Source: Mya arenaria (Eukaryota > Mollusca > Bivalvia > Myida > Myidae). From it: a DNA stretch of 64,000 nt. A program made the position numbers and the translations under genes. The stretch spans positions 30,690,678 to 30,754,677 of the forward strand of contig NC_069123.1 of NCBI RefSeq assembly GCF_026914265.1, read 5' to 3'. Below are positions 48,000 to 60,748 of the stretch, in pieces. Below the pieces are notes generated by a model. The model was not told the DNA's origin. It ran no database searches and was given only the letters and a program-made list of their open reading frames with translations. Positions within the stretch are counted from its first letter, which is position 1. Each line of letters begins with the position of its first letter.

Positions 48000-48580
48000 T
48001 ATTTTTATGAAAAGCGCAGCTTTATGGCGGTATTGGCCCAAAATCTAAGCTTTTTGATGGAGCTGCGCTTTTTCTTAAATAGCTAAGCTAATTATGAAAA
48101 GCGCAGCTTTATGGCGGTATTGGCCCAAAAGCTTAGCTTTTTCTAAAATAGCTTAGCTAATTATGAAAAACGCAACTTTATGGCGGTATTGGCCCAAAAG
48201 CTAAGCTTTTTGATGGAGCTGCGCTTTTTCTTAAATAGCTAAGCTAATTATGAAAAGCGCAGCTTTATGGCGGTATTGGCCCAAAAGCTTAGCTTTTTCT
48301 AAAATAGCTTAGCTAATTATGAAAAGCGCAGCTTTATGGCCGTATTGGCCCAAAAGCTTAGCTTTTTCTAAAATAGCTTAGCTAATTATAAAAAGCGCAG
48401 CTTTATGGCGGTATTGGCCCAAAAGCTTAGCTTTTTCTAAAATAGCTTAGCTAATTATGAAAAGCGCAGCTTTATGGCGGTATTGGCCCAAAAGCTTAGC
48501 TTTTTCTAAAATAGCTTAGCTAGTTATGAAAAGCGCAGCTTTATGGCAGAATTGGCCCAAAAGCTTAGCTTTTGGATGGG
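48000..48580. repeat. 69-bp tandem repeat inside F3
   Basis: About eight units, each with AATTATGAAAAGCGCAGC, TTTATGGCGGTATTGGCCC, AAAAGCTTAGC and TTTTTCTAAAATAGCTTAGC. Unit starts such as 48316, 48385 and 48454 are 69 bp apart; the first units are longer variants. Confidence 0.85.
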
Positions 48581-50110
48581 ACTGTGTGTACCCCTTTCAA
48601 ATAGCTTAGCTAATTTAGCGCAGCTTTTTAAAAAAAACAACGTAGCTCCTATTTTCATAAAAAAATACCACAGGTGATGAAAAGATTTTACAAAAAAACG
48701 CACTAAATACACACTTGAGTGTATCTAAAGTGCATTTTTTAACAAAAATATACGCTTCAAACGGAATTAAACAAAAAAAAATGCACCAAGTGTGTTTAAA
48801 CCGCGTTATATAAATATATTGAACCATCAAAAATAGAACACATTTGAATAAATACATAGACATTTTGCTTTATTTAAATTTCCTAAACATGAGTTTGTGT
48901 TACATATATTGTTATTATTTCATATTTAATTTTACATGACACCTTGTAACTGGACATAATGTATTTACAGACAGACACACAAGTACATATTTGTCAAATT
49001 TAGCAATAATAAAATAACCTTTTACTCAGTGGCAAAATTAATTGATAGAAAATCATGAAACTGTTAAAGCTACAAATTGGAAAATGACAGTCTCAAGGAT
49101 CTTTTGTTATATTTTTGTCAAATCTAGAGATTCCTGACAGCTCTGGAATAAAACAGGGTATCATATTTTAAATATGTAATGACTTTATTAGTACTTAACT
49201 TAAATTGATTGACCCAATTTGGCCAGTTTCCAATAACTGGTAAGCCATGTGGCAGATGGCAGTTTTATGACCCCTCCAAAAACCAACACTGTAATCATTT
49301 GTATAGCATTAAAGGTGCTAGTGTGCATATGTATGGAAACATGGCAATTTCAGCTTAATATGTTAATACGATATTAACATATATATAAGGATGAAAACAA
49401 GTGCATCTTCATAGAGTTTTAAAACTACGTAAATCTACTATCTGGGACCAATAATCCTACATCCAGCTACTATCTACAACAGCATTGTTATTTATTAAAA
49501 TATGTGCACTAGATTGAAAGTTGACAAATAAAAGTCCCACATGTAGTCAAGTGTCATAACAGTGAAATTAACAACTGAAATAAAGAATACATACCATGAC
49601 CTGAGTGCTTTATATGTATGCCATGTTTCTAATCATAGTTCATATTTATCTGATCTAATGATCATTATTTTACTTCACTAATCCCTTTACTATTAATTTG
49701 TTTTAATTGGTGTGAATTCATTTATTAATTAAAACATCATCAAAATTCTTTTAATGAAATCCCAACAGAATGGCTACCAGTAGCTTTAATTTGAAATTGG
49801 CTCCCTAAATGCTGAGATTTAATTGGTCCTTGGTACAATCAGATAAGATCAGGCTTATCATGCATGTTGTAAAATTGGAAAGGAAATGACAAAGAATTTG
49901 GTAGTGGCATTACAAGAAATTTAAGGAATAATAATTCTATAAATGTTGTTATTACATGCAATTGATTATTGCCTATAAGTAAGATGTGTTCTTTTGATTT
50001 AAATAAAACAATATAATATATTTTTGATTTTTAAAATAATCTTTCTTTTTATTTCATTATTTTATTTTATTTTAGTTTGAAGGTATATTGATCAATAATA
50101 AAATGCTTAT

Positions 50111-50114
50111 TTAC

Positions 50115-50211
<97 letters not shown>

Positions 50212-50265
50212 CATTCATTCATTCATTCATTCATTCATTCATTCATTCATTCATTCATTCATTCA
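50111..50265. repeat. (ATTG)n followed by (ATTC)n microsatellite
   Basis: About 25 units of GATT/ATTG switch to about 14 units of ATTC near 50210. The open frame starting at 50202 is this repeat. Confidence 0.95.
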
Positions 50266-51105
50266 TATTCTTGTATTTATGTGTATATTTCATAAATGTT
50301 TACTTTATTACACAAAGATACTACTTTGTTTTACCTAAACTAAAAGATGCACTTCTTAGTAAAAAGATACACTTAAAATGCACTCTTTAATGACAGTAGA
50401 TTATCAATAAAACTAAAGATACTTTTAAAAGGGATGCCAATAAAAAAAGATGGATCTTCTGTTCCTGCCAAAATATTTATGCCAAAAACTACAGAATAAT
50501 GTGTTATAAATAAATAATAAAAAAATGAATTTCACAATGTAAACCTTTGTTTTTCTCCAAAAGCTTAGTCTTTTGTTTGAAAAGCTTAGTCTTTTAAAGA
50601 AATACTAACCCAATTTTAATTTTGGAAAAGACGCAGCTAATATGAAAAAGACGCAGCTTTTCTAAGAGGCAATCTTTTACCTAGTCAAAAGACGCAGCTT
50701 TAGCTAAGCTTTGATTTAAAAAACGCATCTTCATAAACAAAAAGCGCAGCTTAGAAGAAAAAACTCAGCTTTTAGAGAAAAGAACATAGCTTTTGTGCAG
50801 CTCTTTTTTAAAAAGCGCGGCTTTGAAGAAAAAGCGCAGCTTTTTAGAGAAAAAAACATAGCTTTAGCTAAGCTATTATTAAAAAGCACAGCTTTTGCTA
50901 ACCTTCCTATAAAAAACACAGCTTTTGCTAAGCTTTTTCAAAATAGCTTAGCTAAAAAAACGCAGCTTTTTGAAAAGCATAGCTTTAGCTAAGCTAAAGC
51001 TGCGCTTTTTAGAAAGCTGAGCTTTTTTTTGGCACGGGATGTGTGCTTACATGCAAAACCTTAACCAGAATGTCTAAGTCAAACTAGAGATTGCTTTTTT
51101 GAAAA

Positions 51106-52646
51106 AGCGCATGTCTCCCCCATTGTGTGGTCGTAGGTGAGAAATAATCAATGATGGATCCCAAAATCAATAGGGGCCATCAACTAGTCATGACTAACTG
51201 GCATACCAAGTATGAAGTTCCTGGGTGTAAACGTTCTTGAGTTATTGAGCAGAAACCGGTTCTTCACCTCAAGGTCAGTGACCTTGACCTTTGACTAACT
51301 GATTGCAAAATCAACTAGACATCATGACCAACCTCACTTCAAAGTTTGGTGAACCTAGATCAAAGCATTCTCCTGATATTGCACGGAAATATTTTTTTAC
51401 ATTAGAGGTCACAGCGACGTTGACCTTTGACCTTGTGACCCCCCAAAATATAGGAGTTTTCTAAACCTCATGATCAACCTCCCTACCAAGTTTGGTGAAC
51501 CTAGGTCAAACCATTCTCAAGATATTGAGCGGAAATGTTTTTTACATTGGGGGTCGCCGCGACCTTGACCTTTGACCTAGTGACCCCAAAAACAATAGGG
51601 ATCTTCTACACCTCATGACCAACCTCCCTACCAAGTTTGGTGAACCTAGGTCAAACCGTTCTCAAGATTTTGAGCAGAAATGTTTTTTATATTGGGGGTC
51701 GCCGCGACCTTGACCTTTGACCTAGTGACCCCAAAAACAATAGGGATCCTCTACACCTCACGACCAACCTCCCTACCAAGTTTGGTGAACCTAGGTCAAA
51801 CCATTCTCAAGATATTGAGCGGAAATGTTTTTTACATTGGGGGTCGCCGCGACCTTGACCTTTGACCTAGTGACCCCAAAAACAATAGGGATCCTCTACA
51901 CCTCACGACCAACCTCCCTACCAAGTTTGGTGAACCTAGGTCAAACCATTCTCAAGATATTGAGCGGAAATGTTTTTTACATTGGGGGTCGCCGCGACCT
52001 TGACCTTTGACCTAGTGACCCCAAAAACAATAGGGATCCTCTACACCTCACGACCAACCTCCCTACCAAGTTTGGTGAACCTAGGTCAAACCATTCTCAA
52101 GATATTGAGCGGAAATGTTTTTTACATTGGGGGTCGCCGCGACCTTGACCTTTGACCTAGTGACCCCAAAAACAATAGGGATCTTCTACACCTCATGACC
52201 AACCTCCCTACCAAGTTTGGTGAACCTAGGTCAAACCATTGTCAAGATATTGAGCGGAAATGTTTTTTACATTGGGGGTCGCCGCGACCTTGACCTTTGA
52301 CCTAGTGACCCCAAAAACAATAGGGATCTTCTACACCTCATGACCAACCTCCCTACCAAGTTTGGTGAACCTAGGTCAAACCATTGTCAAGATATTGAGC
52401 GGAAATGTTTTTTACATTGGGGGTCGCCGCGACCTTGACCTTTGACCTAGTGACCCCAAAAACAATAGGGATCTTCTACACCTCATGACCAACCTCCCTA
52501 CCAAGTTTGGTGATCCTAGGTCATGCGGTTTTCCAGTTATCGATCGGAAACGAAGTGTGACGTACGGACGGACTGACGGACTGACGGACTACCGGACTGA
52601 CGGACAGGGCAAAAACAATATGTCTCCCCCAGAGAGGGGGAGACAT
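51106..52646. mobile_element. Element H3: 145-bp tandem core, GGAC simple repeat, ATGTCTCCCCC hairpin end
   Basis: Starts at CATGTCTCCCCCAT. The core is nine or ten units of about 145 bp; seven consecutive ones (51561-52450) are nearly identical. Then a GGACGGACTGAC simple repeat (52565-52605) and a perfect hairpin ATGTCTCCCCC-AGAGA-GGGGGAGACAT (52619-52646), one arm of which matches the 5' end. Open frames of 61 codons repeated every 145 bp are by-products. Inserted into the H4 core. Confidence 0.85.
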
Positions 52647-53950
52647 AATAATAAAGGCCCATAATTTGCATTATATTCAAAAAAGTGTTATCTGGGAATA
52701 CATATCAAATGTTTCAATGCAATACATGATATATTTGCTGAGATATTGACTTAAATGTGGTTACATGCAAAACCTTAACCAGAATTTCTAAGTCGAATAA
52801 TAAAGGGCAATTATTTTGCATTAAATGCAAACTAGAGTTATCTAATTTGGTTAATTAAGTAGGTTGGATGGTTGACTACCATTGTATAAAGTCTCAATGC
52901 AATACCTCAAGTAGTTGCTGAGATATTAACCTATGTGTGCTTACACGCAAAACCTTAACCAGAATTCTAAGTCAAATAATAAAGGGCAATTATTTGCATT
53001 AAATGCAAACTAGAGTTATCTAATTTGGTTAATTAAGTAGGTTGGATGGTTGACTACCATTGTATAAAGTCTCAATGCAATACCTCAAGTAGTTGCTGAG
53101 ATATTAACCTATGTGTGCTTACACGCAAAACCTTAACCAGAATTTCTAAGTCGAATAATAAAGGCCTATTATTTGCATTATATTTAAATAATTGTTATCT
53201 AACTTCATTAATTTAGTATGTAAGATAGTTGGGAATACATATCCAAAGTTTGAATGCAATAACTGATGTATTTACTGAGATAATGACTTAAAGGTGCTTA
53301 CATGCAAAACCTTAACCAAGGTGTGACGCCGACGCCAGGGTGAGTAGTATAGCTCTCCTTATTCTTTGAATAGTCGAGCTAATAATAATGATAATAATGA
53401 TAATAATAGATTAAGCATGATTGCTTTTTTTCTTAAACTATATTTCCAAGTAAGAATAATTGTGTGTAAGATTACTTAAATTTATTTATTGACAACAAAA
53501 CTAAACAAACAAAGTGGCATAACTCAACAAAGATTATTGCCAGAGTTACAGGCTTTGGTATACAAGTTTGTATTTCCTCTTGAAACATTTGCACCACATT
53601 TTAATGGAATATATATATATTGAACAGTTTAGAGAACTTTTTAAGAGTAAAGTTAAAGATTTTGCAAGGAATATCGCTGCTGACAACAGCACTTTCTAAC
53701 TTTGAAAAATAGATCCATAGTTCTTCATACATTTCCGTAGATTTGAACCATCTTTTTTATGATGAAACTGAATAACAAAACATCTGAGAAAAACCTCGGT
53801 CACCCTATAACCAGCAAGGCAGAAAAAAAAAATTACACTCTCAATATGAAGCGTATTGCCTTAGCTTAACAAACTATTTAAAACAAAGATATTCTCAAAC
53901 AGAAATTATTGTTCAATTTGAGGTCATATCATCTGTCTTGCCACAGTCCA

Positions 53951-54285
53951 TCATTTTGCAGTCTTGGTTCTTTTCTTGGGAGGTTCACCACTAACGGCCT
54001 TGCCATTGGTCTTTGCACTGTCTTTGACCTTCCTGGAAGTGTTCTTGGCCTTTTCAACACCATCCACTGATTCTTCCTTGACCACACTGTCTTTGACCTT
54101 CCTGGAAGTGTTCTTGGCCTTTTCAACACCATTCACTGATTCATCTTTGACCTTGTCCACACTGTATTTGACCTTGTCCACTGCAGTGGTCATCTGGTCA
54201 AGCAGGTCAGTGTCCAGGGTCCTGCAGATCTGGAATGTCCACAGGGTCAGCTCCACCTTGTGTGCTGTCCAACCTATATCTGGGC
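53951..54285 (-). CDS. Last exon of an unidentified gene
   Basis: A minus-strand exon with a good acceptor (TTTTGTTTTCAG at 54286) encodes 110 residues after completing a split codon. It begins PDIGWTAHKVELTLWTFQIC, looks globular and helical, and continues into a Lys-rich tail in which VEKAKNTSRKVKDS occurs twice, ending with a PPKKRTKTAK nuclear-signal-like tail. An AATAAA hexamer on this strand lies near 53480. I do not recognise the family. Upstream exons should lie to the right, but none was found before the window end. Overlapping open frames on both strands are shadows of the duplicated Lys-rich tail. Codon-level order and a clean splice site support a real gene. Confidence 0.6.
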
Positions 54286-54334
54286 CTGAAAACAAAAATA
54301 GATGAAATGTTCTAAATTGATCATACATGTACAA

Positions 54335-55759
54335 ATTAATATTAAATACAAATGTCTAAACATTCTCCTTCAAATTTTAATATTCTTATAATATTATACT
54401 ACTATCAAGTATAACAGAAGATTCTCAGACTTAAAAAAAATTTATGGTTTCTTCTCAATTCTGTAAAATCTATACAATTGATATGCATTGCTTAATAATA
54501 TCCGATTTGTATTAATTCTGTGGTATTATAAAGCTTGTTCAATGCTCATGATGTTTGTAATACTTGCAATAAATAATGGTCAAAATCAAAACATAATAAC
54601 TGCATAAGAACAGTGTTCTCAATAAGAACTGGATGCTGGTTAAAACAGACAGACAGTTGGAATGTAAATGTAAATGTAACCTATATTACATTATATATGA
54701 ATCTGGCCGTCTCATACTCTTATTATTAATTTTAAAAGCTTTGTTGTTTTTTTCACTGTAAAAAATATTGAATTCGTAAATATACGTATTCACCATGGAA
54801 AATGGAAAATACGAAAGAAACTTGAAAAAACCCCATCTTATTGGGGAAACTGAATCTCTGAATGTTAAATTTACTTCAATTTTGTTCATATCATCATGAA
54901 CACATTCTGAGGCGTTTAAAATGCATTTTCGTATAACTGATTGCGATTTGTTTTTGCAATGTTTCAATCTAGAAAATTGCTTAGTTTTGTTTTCATCTGG
55001 CATTGTCTTCTTCCCATGACCGGTGAAAGAACATATTTTGACCCACATAAAATCACGACAATCGTCGCTGTCCTTGAGTGACTCCTTTTCTATAAAATAT
55101 TGACAACCCACTCCCCCCCCCCTAATTAATAACATGACTCCAAAGGATCGTTACTGTAAATAGGTATTTAACCCCACTGAACAGAACCGACTATGTTGGT
55201 CATTAAATATGTGTGCTCTCAAGTCTTAGTAATACAGGTGGCAATGCTGCAGCTATTGCTGTTGATACTACCACTATTGCCACTGCTACTGCCACTGCCA
55301 CCACCCGTGACTACCGATGATGATGATGATGATGATGAAGATGATGACATCTAAAACTACTGCCGCTCCTGCTGAATTGTTGTTGTTGTTGTTGTTGCCA
55401 CCTCTACAACAACAGCTACTACTATTCCTTCTACTAACTATCATATTACTACTACTGATGCTGCTAATCTCGCGATAATCAACTATATGTTGCTGTGAAT
55501 GAAGGAACTAAATTTTTGTATCAATGCGAAGACCCTTCAATTATCTATTTATAATGACGAAGGCGCAAAGTACAATGACATCCACAGATAAATGACTCCC
55601 CGGTATCATTTTATTAAATATACATGAGTCATAATATTTGACCCGTGGGTCACTTTTTCTTGACATACAACATTGAACACTTCAAGGTACATGGAATGAT
55701 CATTTCAAGGCCCGAGTATGAAAAATACCCCATTTTTTCAATATTCATTTCTTCTTTTT
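54335..55759. other. Probable intron or intergenic sequence with simple repeats
   Basis: If the exon at 54.0-54.3 kb belongs to a longer gene, this is intron. It holds a (GAT)n run (55316-55339), a (TTG)n run (55377-55397) and a C tract (55113-55122). A 149-codon minus-strand frame (54686-55135) has no recognisable motif and is left uncalled. Confidence 0.4.
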
Positions 55760-56000
55760 AAGTTTATTTAATTATTTGTACTTTCTTTGAGACTCATATG
55801 CTATCAACATGGATTGCTAAAATTTCAAATACATTAAATTATCATGAGAAACTATCACACTCTTATTTCAGCTGATACTGAGTTTAAATGTTTTCTGATA
55901 GGATATCATTTTTGATTTCTCTTGAACTACTGAAACATAATATCGCTTAGTGAATAAGAGTTGTAATAAATATTTATATATAGATATCTTACGTGATTGA
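55760..56000. repeat. Dispersed repeat copy, partner of 30.46-30.80 kb
   Basis: See the partner copy: shared CATATGCTATCAA, GCTAAAATTTC and CTTATTTCAG blocks in the same orientation. Confidence 0.55.
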
Positions 56001-57034
56001 AATTAGCTTCATCATCATGTCTAATGTTCTTTTCAACACAAGATAATGGCATTTTATTAAAAAAGTCAATGTTATCAATTACCATATAAACGCATTCAAA
56101 ACATACCACAGGTGCAAATTTGCATACGTAGCATAAAAACGCAACAAATCGTAAAGAATAGATGATATAATTGTTTCATGATGTACTTCATATGGACATA
56201 AAATACTACGCATTTCAAAATGCAGGTTGTGAAAATGCAAATATGCCCTCTGCATCCTTATTGTGGTTACAGACAAGCCGACTCATGATCAAACAAGCCC
56301 CATACGGGCTCAAACAAGCCCACAGACGGGCTCAAAAAAGTCTAGCCAGGGCTCATTCTTCCTCATAATGGCTACCATCAACCTATCACAGTCACCACAG
56401 ACAGATTGTCCTCAAGTCCACTGTGTGTCCAATAAACATTTTGTGCCAAACAAACAATAAAGGGGCTCTATAAGGCTCTATATATGAAGTGTCCAATTGA
56501 CAATAGTTTGTTTGTAATACTAATATGTGAGACTAAACGTGGTGAAAAGATATAGCATTGCTGCTTGGCCCAAATCCCACATCATCAGATAACGGTGATT
56601 TTAAAAACGGTATACCGGCGAAAATTCGAGCCAAGCAGTTCAAGCCAGCGGGGTTCAGCTGTATTGATACGCAAAATTTCGTAACAATTAAATTGTACAA
56701 GTCAACTTTAAATCAGCGAAACAGCTGGTTTCATGGTTCTTTCATCAACGCTCTTCATATGAGAACATTCACCAGGGTTAGACACTAACATTTTTCACAA
56801 GGTAGTCCCTCGGACTACTGGATCCAAAATCTGGGTAGTCCAGCAAAAATTCTGGTAGTCCAAAAAAATGCAAGCCTGCAACGGATTCCTTCAGTGTTTT
56901 GTGTGACTTAGCCTTCTTAGAACATTGTCAGTATAACCCTTTGATTGGTCATGATTTTTATCTGTCTCAATCTTAAAAATTTCCACATACTTCAAAACAA
57001 TTTTTGGCCTTTAAATTTAATTTTAAAACCTAAA
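56001..57034. other. Noncoding stretch with small local repeats
   Basis: 56285-56360 repeats GGGCTCAAACAAGCCC-like words. 56800-56870 repeats GGTAGTCC four times (GGTAGTCCCTCGGACTACT and later copies), probably one end of a small transposon. No gene recognised. Confidence 0.45.
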
Positions 57035-57650
57035 CAAGAGATGTTTGTCAAAAATTATGCCCCCTGAGCGCCATGTTGTCAGGAATATTTGGACAAATGA
57101 ATGAAATATGCATGGGAAGAAATGACAGCTATTTTGTCATTGAAATTCAGGATGCCTTTGAGGCAGTTTTTATAATACGACCATTCAAAGTGATAGGATT
57201 GTAGGTACAGTTTTTAATCATATGTTCAAATGATGACTGATATGTGCAGATTATAAATATATATCCTCTTAGCAAAATCAAAAGGGGTCATCTACTGGTC
57301 AACTCCCCCCCCCCCCCCCACCCACCTTAATGTCAAGTTTGAGGGCCATGGGTGCTGGCATTGTCGAGTTACCACACGGACAAGCTTTTTGTGTTCAAGG
57401 TTACTGTGACCGTGGCCTTTCACTTTGACAAGCTTTGACAACCTTTTCGCATTTAAGGTCACTGTGACCATGACCTTTGAACCGATGATCCCTAAAACCA
57501 ATAGGGGTCATCTACTGGTCAGACCCAACCTTCATGTCAAGTTTGACAACCACAGGTCCTGGAATTGTCGAGTTACCACTCGGACAAGCTTTGATCTACA
57601 TACAGATGGATCAACCGACTGATCGACCGATTGTTCAGCTATCATCAAAG
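57035..57650. mobile_element. Partial tandem-core element (element H5)
   Basis: Starts ACAAGAGATGTTTGTC. Contains about two units with AATAGGGGTCATCTACTGGTC, TGTCAAGTTTGA, TGTCGAGTTACCAC, GGACAAGCTTT and GTGACCATGACCTTTGA, and ends in an ACCGACTGATCGACCGA region. Same general plan as H1-H4 but short, with no clear terminal hairpin. A C tract lies at 57305-57319. Confidence 0.55.
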
Positions 57651-60600
57651 ACTCAACCATAATTCCTATGCTCCTCTTAGCTATTGTCACAATCTTACTA
57701 AAACAAATTTCCCAAGGTCTTACCCAAAAATCTTGCCACGTTTGTTATGTTTTACTTCACACATAAAGACCTTTTTTCTTGCATGCACGCACCATTATCT
57801 TTAAGTGAATGACATAATACAGTGAATAAAAGCGTAAATCAAAACATGGGGCTGTAATTTATGTATTTATTAATTCTACATCAACAGCAAACATTGTTAA
57901 GTGCATGAGAAAAGTCATTTTGTGTTTGTAAGGATCAGTGGAGATAGAAATTTAATTTTCAAAAATTGTTGAATATTTGATAATTTAGAAATTCAATGTC
58001 CATTAATGACTACATATCAGATTGAAATAAACTGTAATATTTGTATTTTCATTTTGTATTTTATTTTTTTTCGTTTCACAATTTAGACATAACAATTTAT
58101 TTTTTTGGAGGGGGGGGGGGGGGGGGGGGGGGGGTCCCGACATTCACTCTTTTTTTGCCCTGACCATAAACCTTTTTATTGCCCTTTTAAATTCATTTTT
58201 TATCATTTGTTTTATTTATTATATAATTTAAAATAAAGTGTTTTTGACTTTTAACGATATAAGTGATGCAAATACGGATTTGTATAGATGTTCTTAACCA
58301 TATAATTTAGTTTTCAATAAAAGAAATATTTCAAGAAACCAAGAAATTGGAAAGAAACATATTTTTGTTTACACCTTATATGAACTTTTGTTTTCATTAC
58401 GATCATCCTATTTATTATTAGTCATCATCGAATGTATAACATCACACATCAATTTACATATAAAACTTCTACAGTACTCATTAACATAATTAAAACAATT
58501 ATCTTAATGGTGATCCAATCCTATCTCAAGAATTTGGGTACTTTTCATCACAATATTTAATATTTTTCATACCCTTGGGCGTTAGATTTACATAATATAC
58601 TATTAAGACAATTACATAATGATTTATAGAATTTAGCCCAAAGAAAATGAAATTCAATTAAATTTTCACAGTACGGTATATTTTAATATACAAAACGTAC
58701 CGTAGATCTTATCTTAAGAGCACATTAAGAGGTATAATGGATAAATACAAATATTACAAAAGAGGTATTTTCTAATTGTGTTTGGTATACTTGGTCTGTT
58801 TACTTTAAGATGTTTAGGAATTCGTAGATAAATAAATTCAACTGCAATACATTATGCAAAAAGAGAAGGTCTCATGAAATATGCATTTTATCAATTTTTA
58901 ACAATTCTTAAAGTAAAATTCCTATAACGCTCACTGTTTTAAGAATTTGTATCACAGGGACTCTCAACTTTGTCAAAAAACACACAAAGACATCTGAATG
59001 AAAAGAATATATATTTCAGATGAATTCATGCCTACAAAACGTCACATGACATAACATGATTCAAAACATTTATTATAAATATTGGTTTTAATTAAATCAT
59101 TCAGTAACTTTAACATCAAATGAATACAATTATCCAGAAATAAATAAACCAAATTTCATCACCAAGTCAAACCTATTCAATGCACACTTTATATACCCCA
59201 TCCAAGCACCATAAGGCATTCTCCTTCATGTTAATAGCTTATATTAACCTCAAGAGCGTTTTAAAAGCCCGCTAAATGGACTGATGTCACCTAAAAGTCG
59301 TAAAAGGGCTTAACCTCTGTGTCATTAAATCTCAATTTTCTGTTATATTCCTATATCCAATTTAATCAGACCAAATGGTAAACATCCCCTTCCAAATTGT
59401 AAACAGTCAAATTAGAAATAGAATAATAATGGGTACATGTGGTGACAGGATACAAATCTTTCAAGTTTTTATATACAATTGATGAGTTTTAATTCAACGA
59501 TATTCTACTATTACTGGTAGAGTGTGGCTACATGATCAATTTTCAGAAATCAATCAATTTTTGAAGGGTATTGTCTGTCAACATTCGTTAATCTTGATGG
59601 AGATAATGATACACCGTCCAGCTGTGATAGTAATAATGCTAATACTAATGAAAATATGAGGGGATTTCTTGACCAAACATTATGAATGTTATACATAATG
59701 AATAATCTCAAACAAAAGACAGCTCAGTCTGACTTCAACGAAATTTAGTGATCAGGCTCACGTCTTTGCCAATGGGATCGCCTTAATAATTTATAGAAGC
59801 TCTCACAACTGAACATCCATGAAGCAGATTACAACCACCAAATTTCTATTTAGAAAAAAATAAAAATAAAAGCTGTCAAGTATTGTTTATAATGTAACTG
59901 GTACACCAATGCGTCAAGTAATTTACAAAAAAATCACTAATTTATGGTACCCAATCCATTCATGTTCTTTCTTCAGATAAAAGAAGCATAGTTTGTGAAG
60001 TTCTTAAGTCATCTTAATACATACTTATCATCAAAAAGTAAGGCTTAATCACATTTTTACGACACTTTTGTGCTTCCCGGTGCCAAAATATGTACAAGGT
60101 GACCATAATATGTACATAAACACCCAGGCGGCTTTTATGACCTCTTTTTTAATCACAGGTATGTGAATATTTCCTTCCTTAAATGCAAATTTATAACTCT
60201 TCAATTTACTTAAAATCCAGGTTTTCTACATCACGCCAAGGGTCATTCGGGTTAAACGAAATAAATCATAGACTGAACCCAAGTCAACGATCACTGCATC
60301 ACTTAATTAAACAAAATTGTACATAAAAAGTTCATGAGCTTTCATAAATCTTCAAAAAAGTCAGATATTGTATAGTTAAAACATTAATTTTTCATTAATT
60401 TGTCAGAGGTTATATTTATGACACATCTTAAGTTAAGATTTTACTTTTAAGATGCTTGTGAACATGACACTAGATCTTCATGATTGCAAGATACAGAAAT
60501 ACATGATGTCTTATTAAATCTAATTCTTGGATAAAAAACAGTAATTCAGAAATTACTCAGTCTGGGAATAATTTCCACAACTTCTTGGGTGAGAGGCATA

Positions 60601-60748
60601 CACTTGTTGAACTAGACAACCTTATATCATTTAGCATTTATAGGAACATTATTAGTAGCGCCTAATTAAAATGGGGGGGGGGGGGGCTTTATGCTATCAG
60701 ATTTTGCTTCTGTTCATGGAAGGAGCAGTTATTTTAAAATTACTTAAG
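57651..60748. other. Long AT-rich stretch with poly-G tracts, no gene recognised
   Basis: A run of about 25 G (58110-58136) and a second G tract (60672-60686) are the only notable features. No open frame with a recognisable motif on either strand. If the exon at 54 kb has upstream exons in the window they would be in this direction, but I could not identify any. Confidence 0.45.

Larger units (their letters stand above)
47779..51038. mobile_element. Element F3: 3.26-kb insertion with CCCGTGCC ends and AGCTTAGC-word arrays
   Basis: Ends are CCCGTGCCAAAAAA and its inverse, a 14-bp terminal inverted repeat, flanked by AT on each side. An uninterrupted sister unit (AACCTATGTGTGCTT near 52929) shows the site before insertion. 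Hundreds of bases at both ends consist of AGCTTAGC/AAGCGCAGC-type words, palindromic and inverted between ends. 48045-48560 is a 69-bp tandem repeat of such words with TATGGCGGTATTGGCCC. The middle (48.65-50.55 kb) is AT-rich with no gene. Subterminal word arrays and a 2-bp duplication recall CACTA-like transposons, but the family is unproven. Confidence 0.8.
47420..53380. mobile_element. Element H4: about 180-bp tandem core with terminal hairpin, hosting two nested insertions
   Basis: Units marked by ACATGCAAAACCTTAACCAGAATTTCTAAG start near 47427, 47606, 51049, 52765, 52941, 53120 and 53300. After the last unit come GACGCCGACGCC and a hairpin AGCTC...TTATTC-TTT-GAATA...GAGCT (53351-53380). 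The tandem core is split by element F3 (47779-51038) and element H3 (about 51106-52646). Same plan as H1 and H2. The left end is not defined. Confidence 0.65.

Noticed and set aside
51680..52155. Series of identical 61-codon open frames starting MFFxLGVAATLTFD
   Set aside because: They recur every 145 bp and are by-products of the tandem repeat in element H3.
54686..55135. 149-codon minus-strand open frame as a gene
   Set aside because: No recognisable domain, its start lies in a C tract and there is no splice or promoter support.
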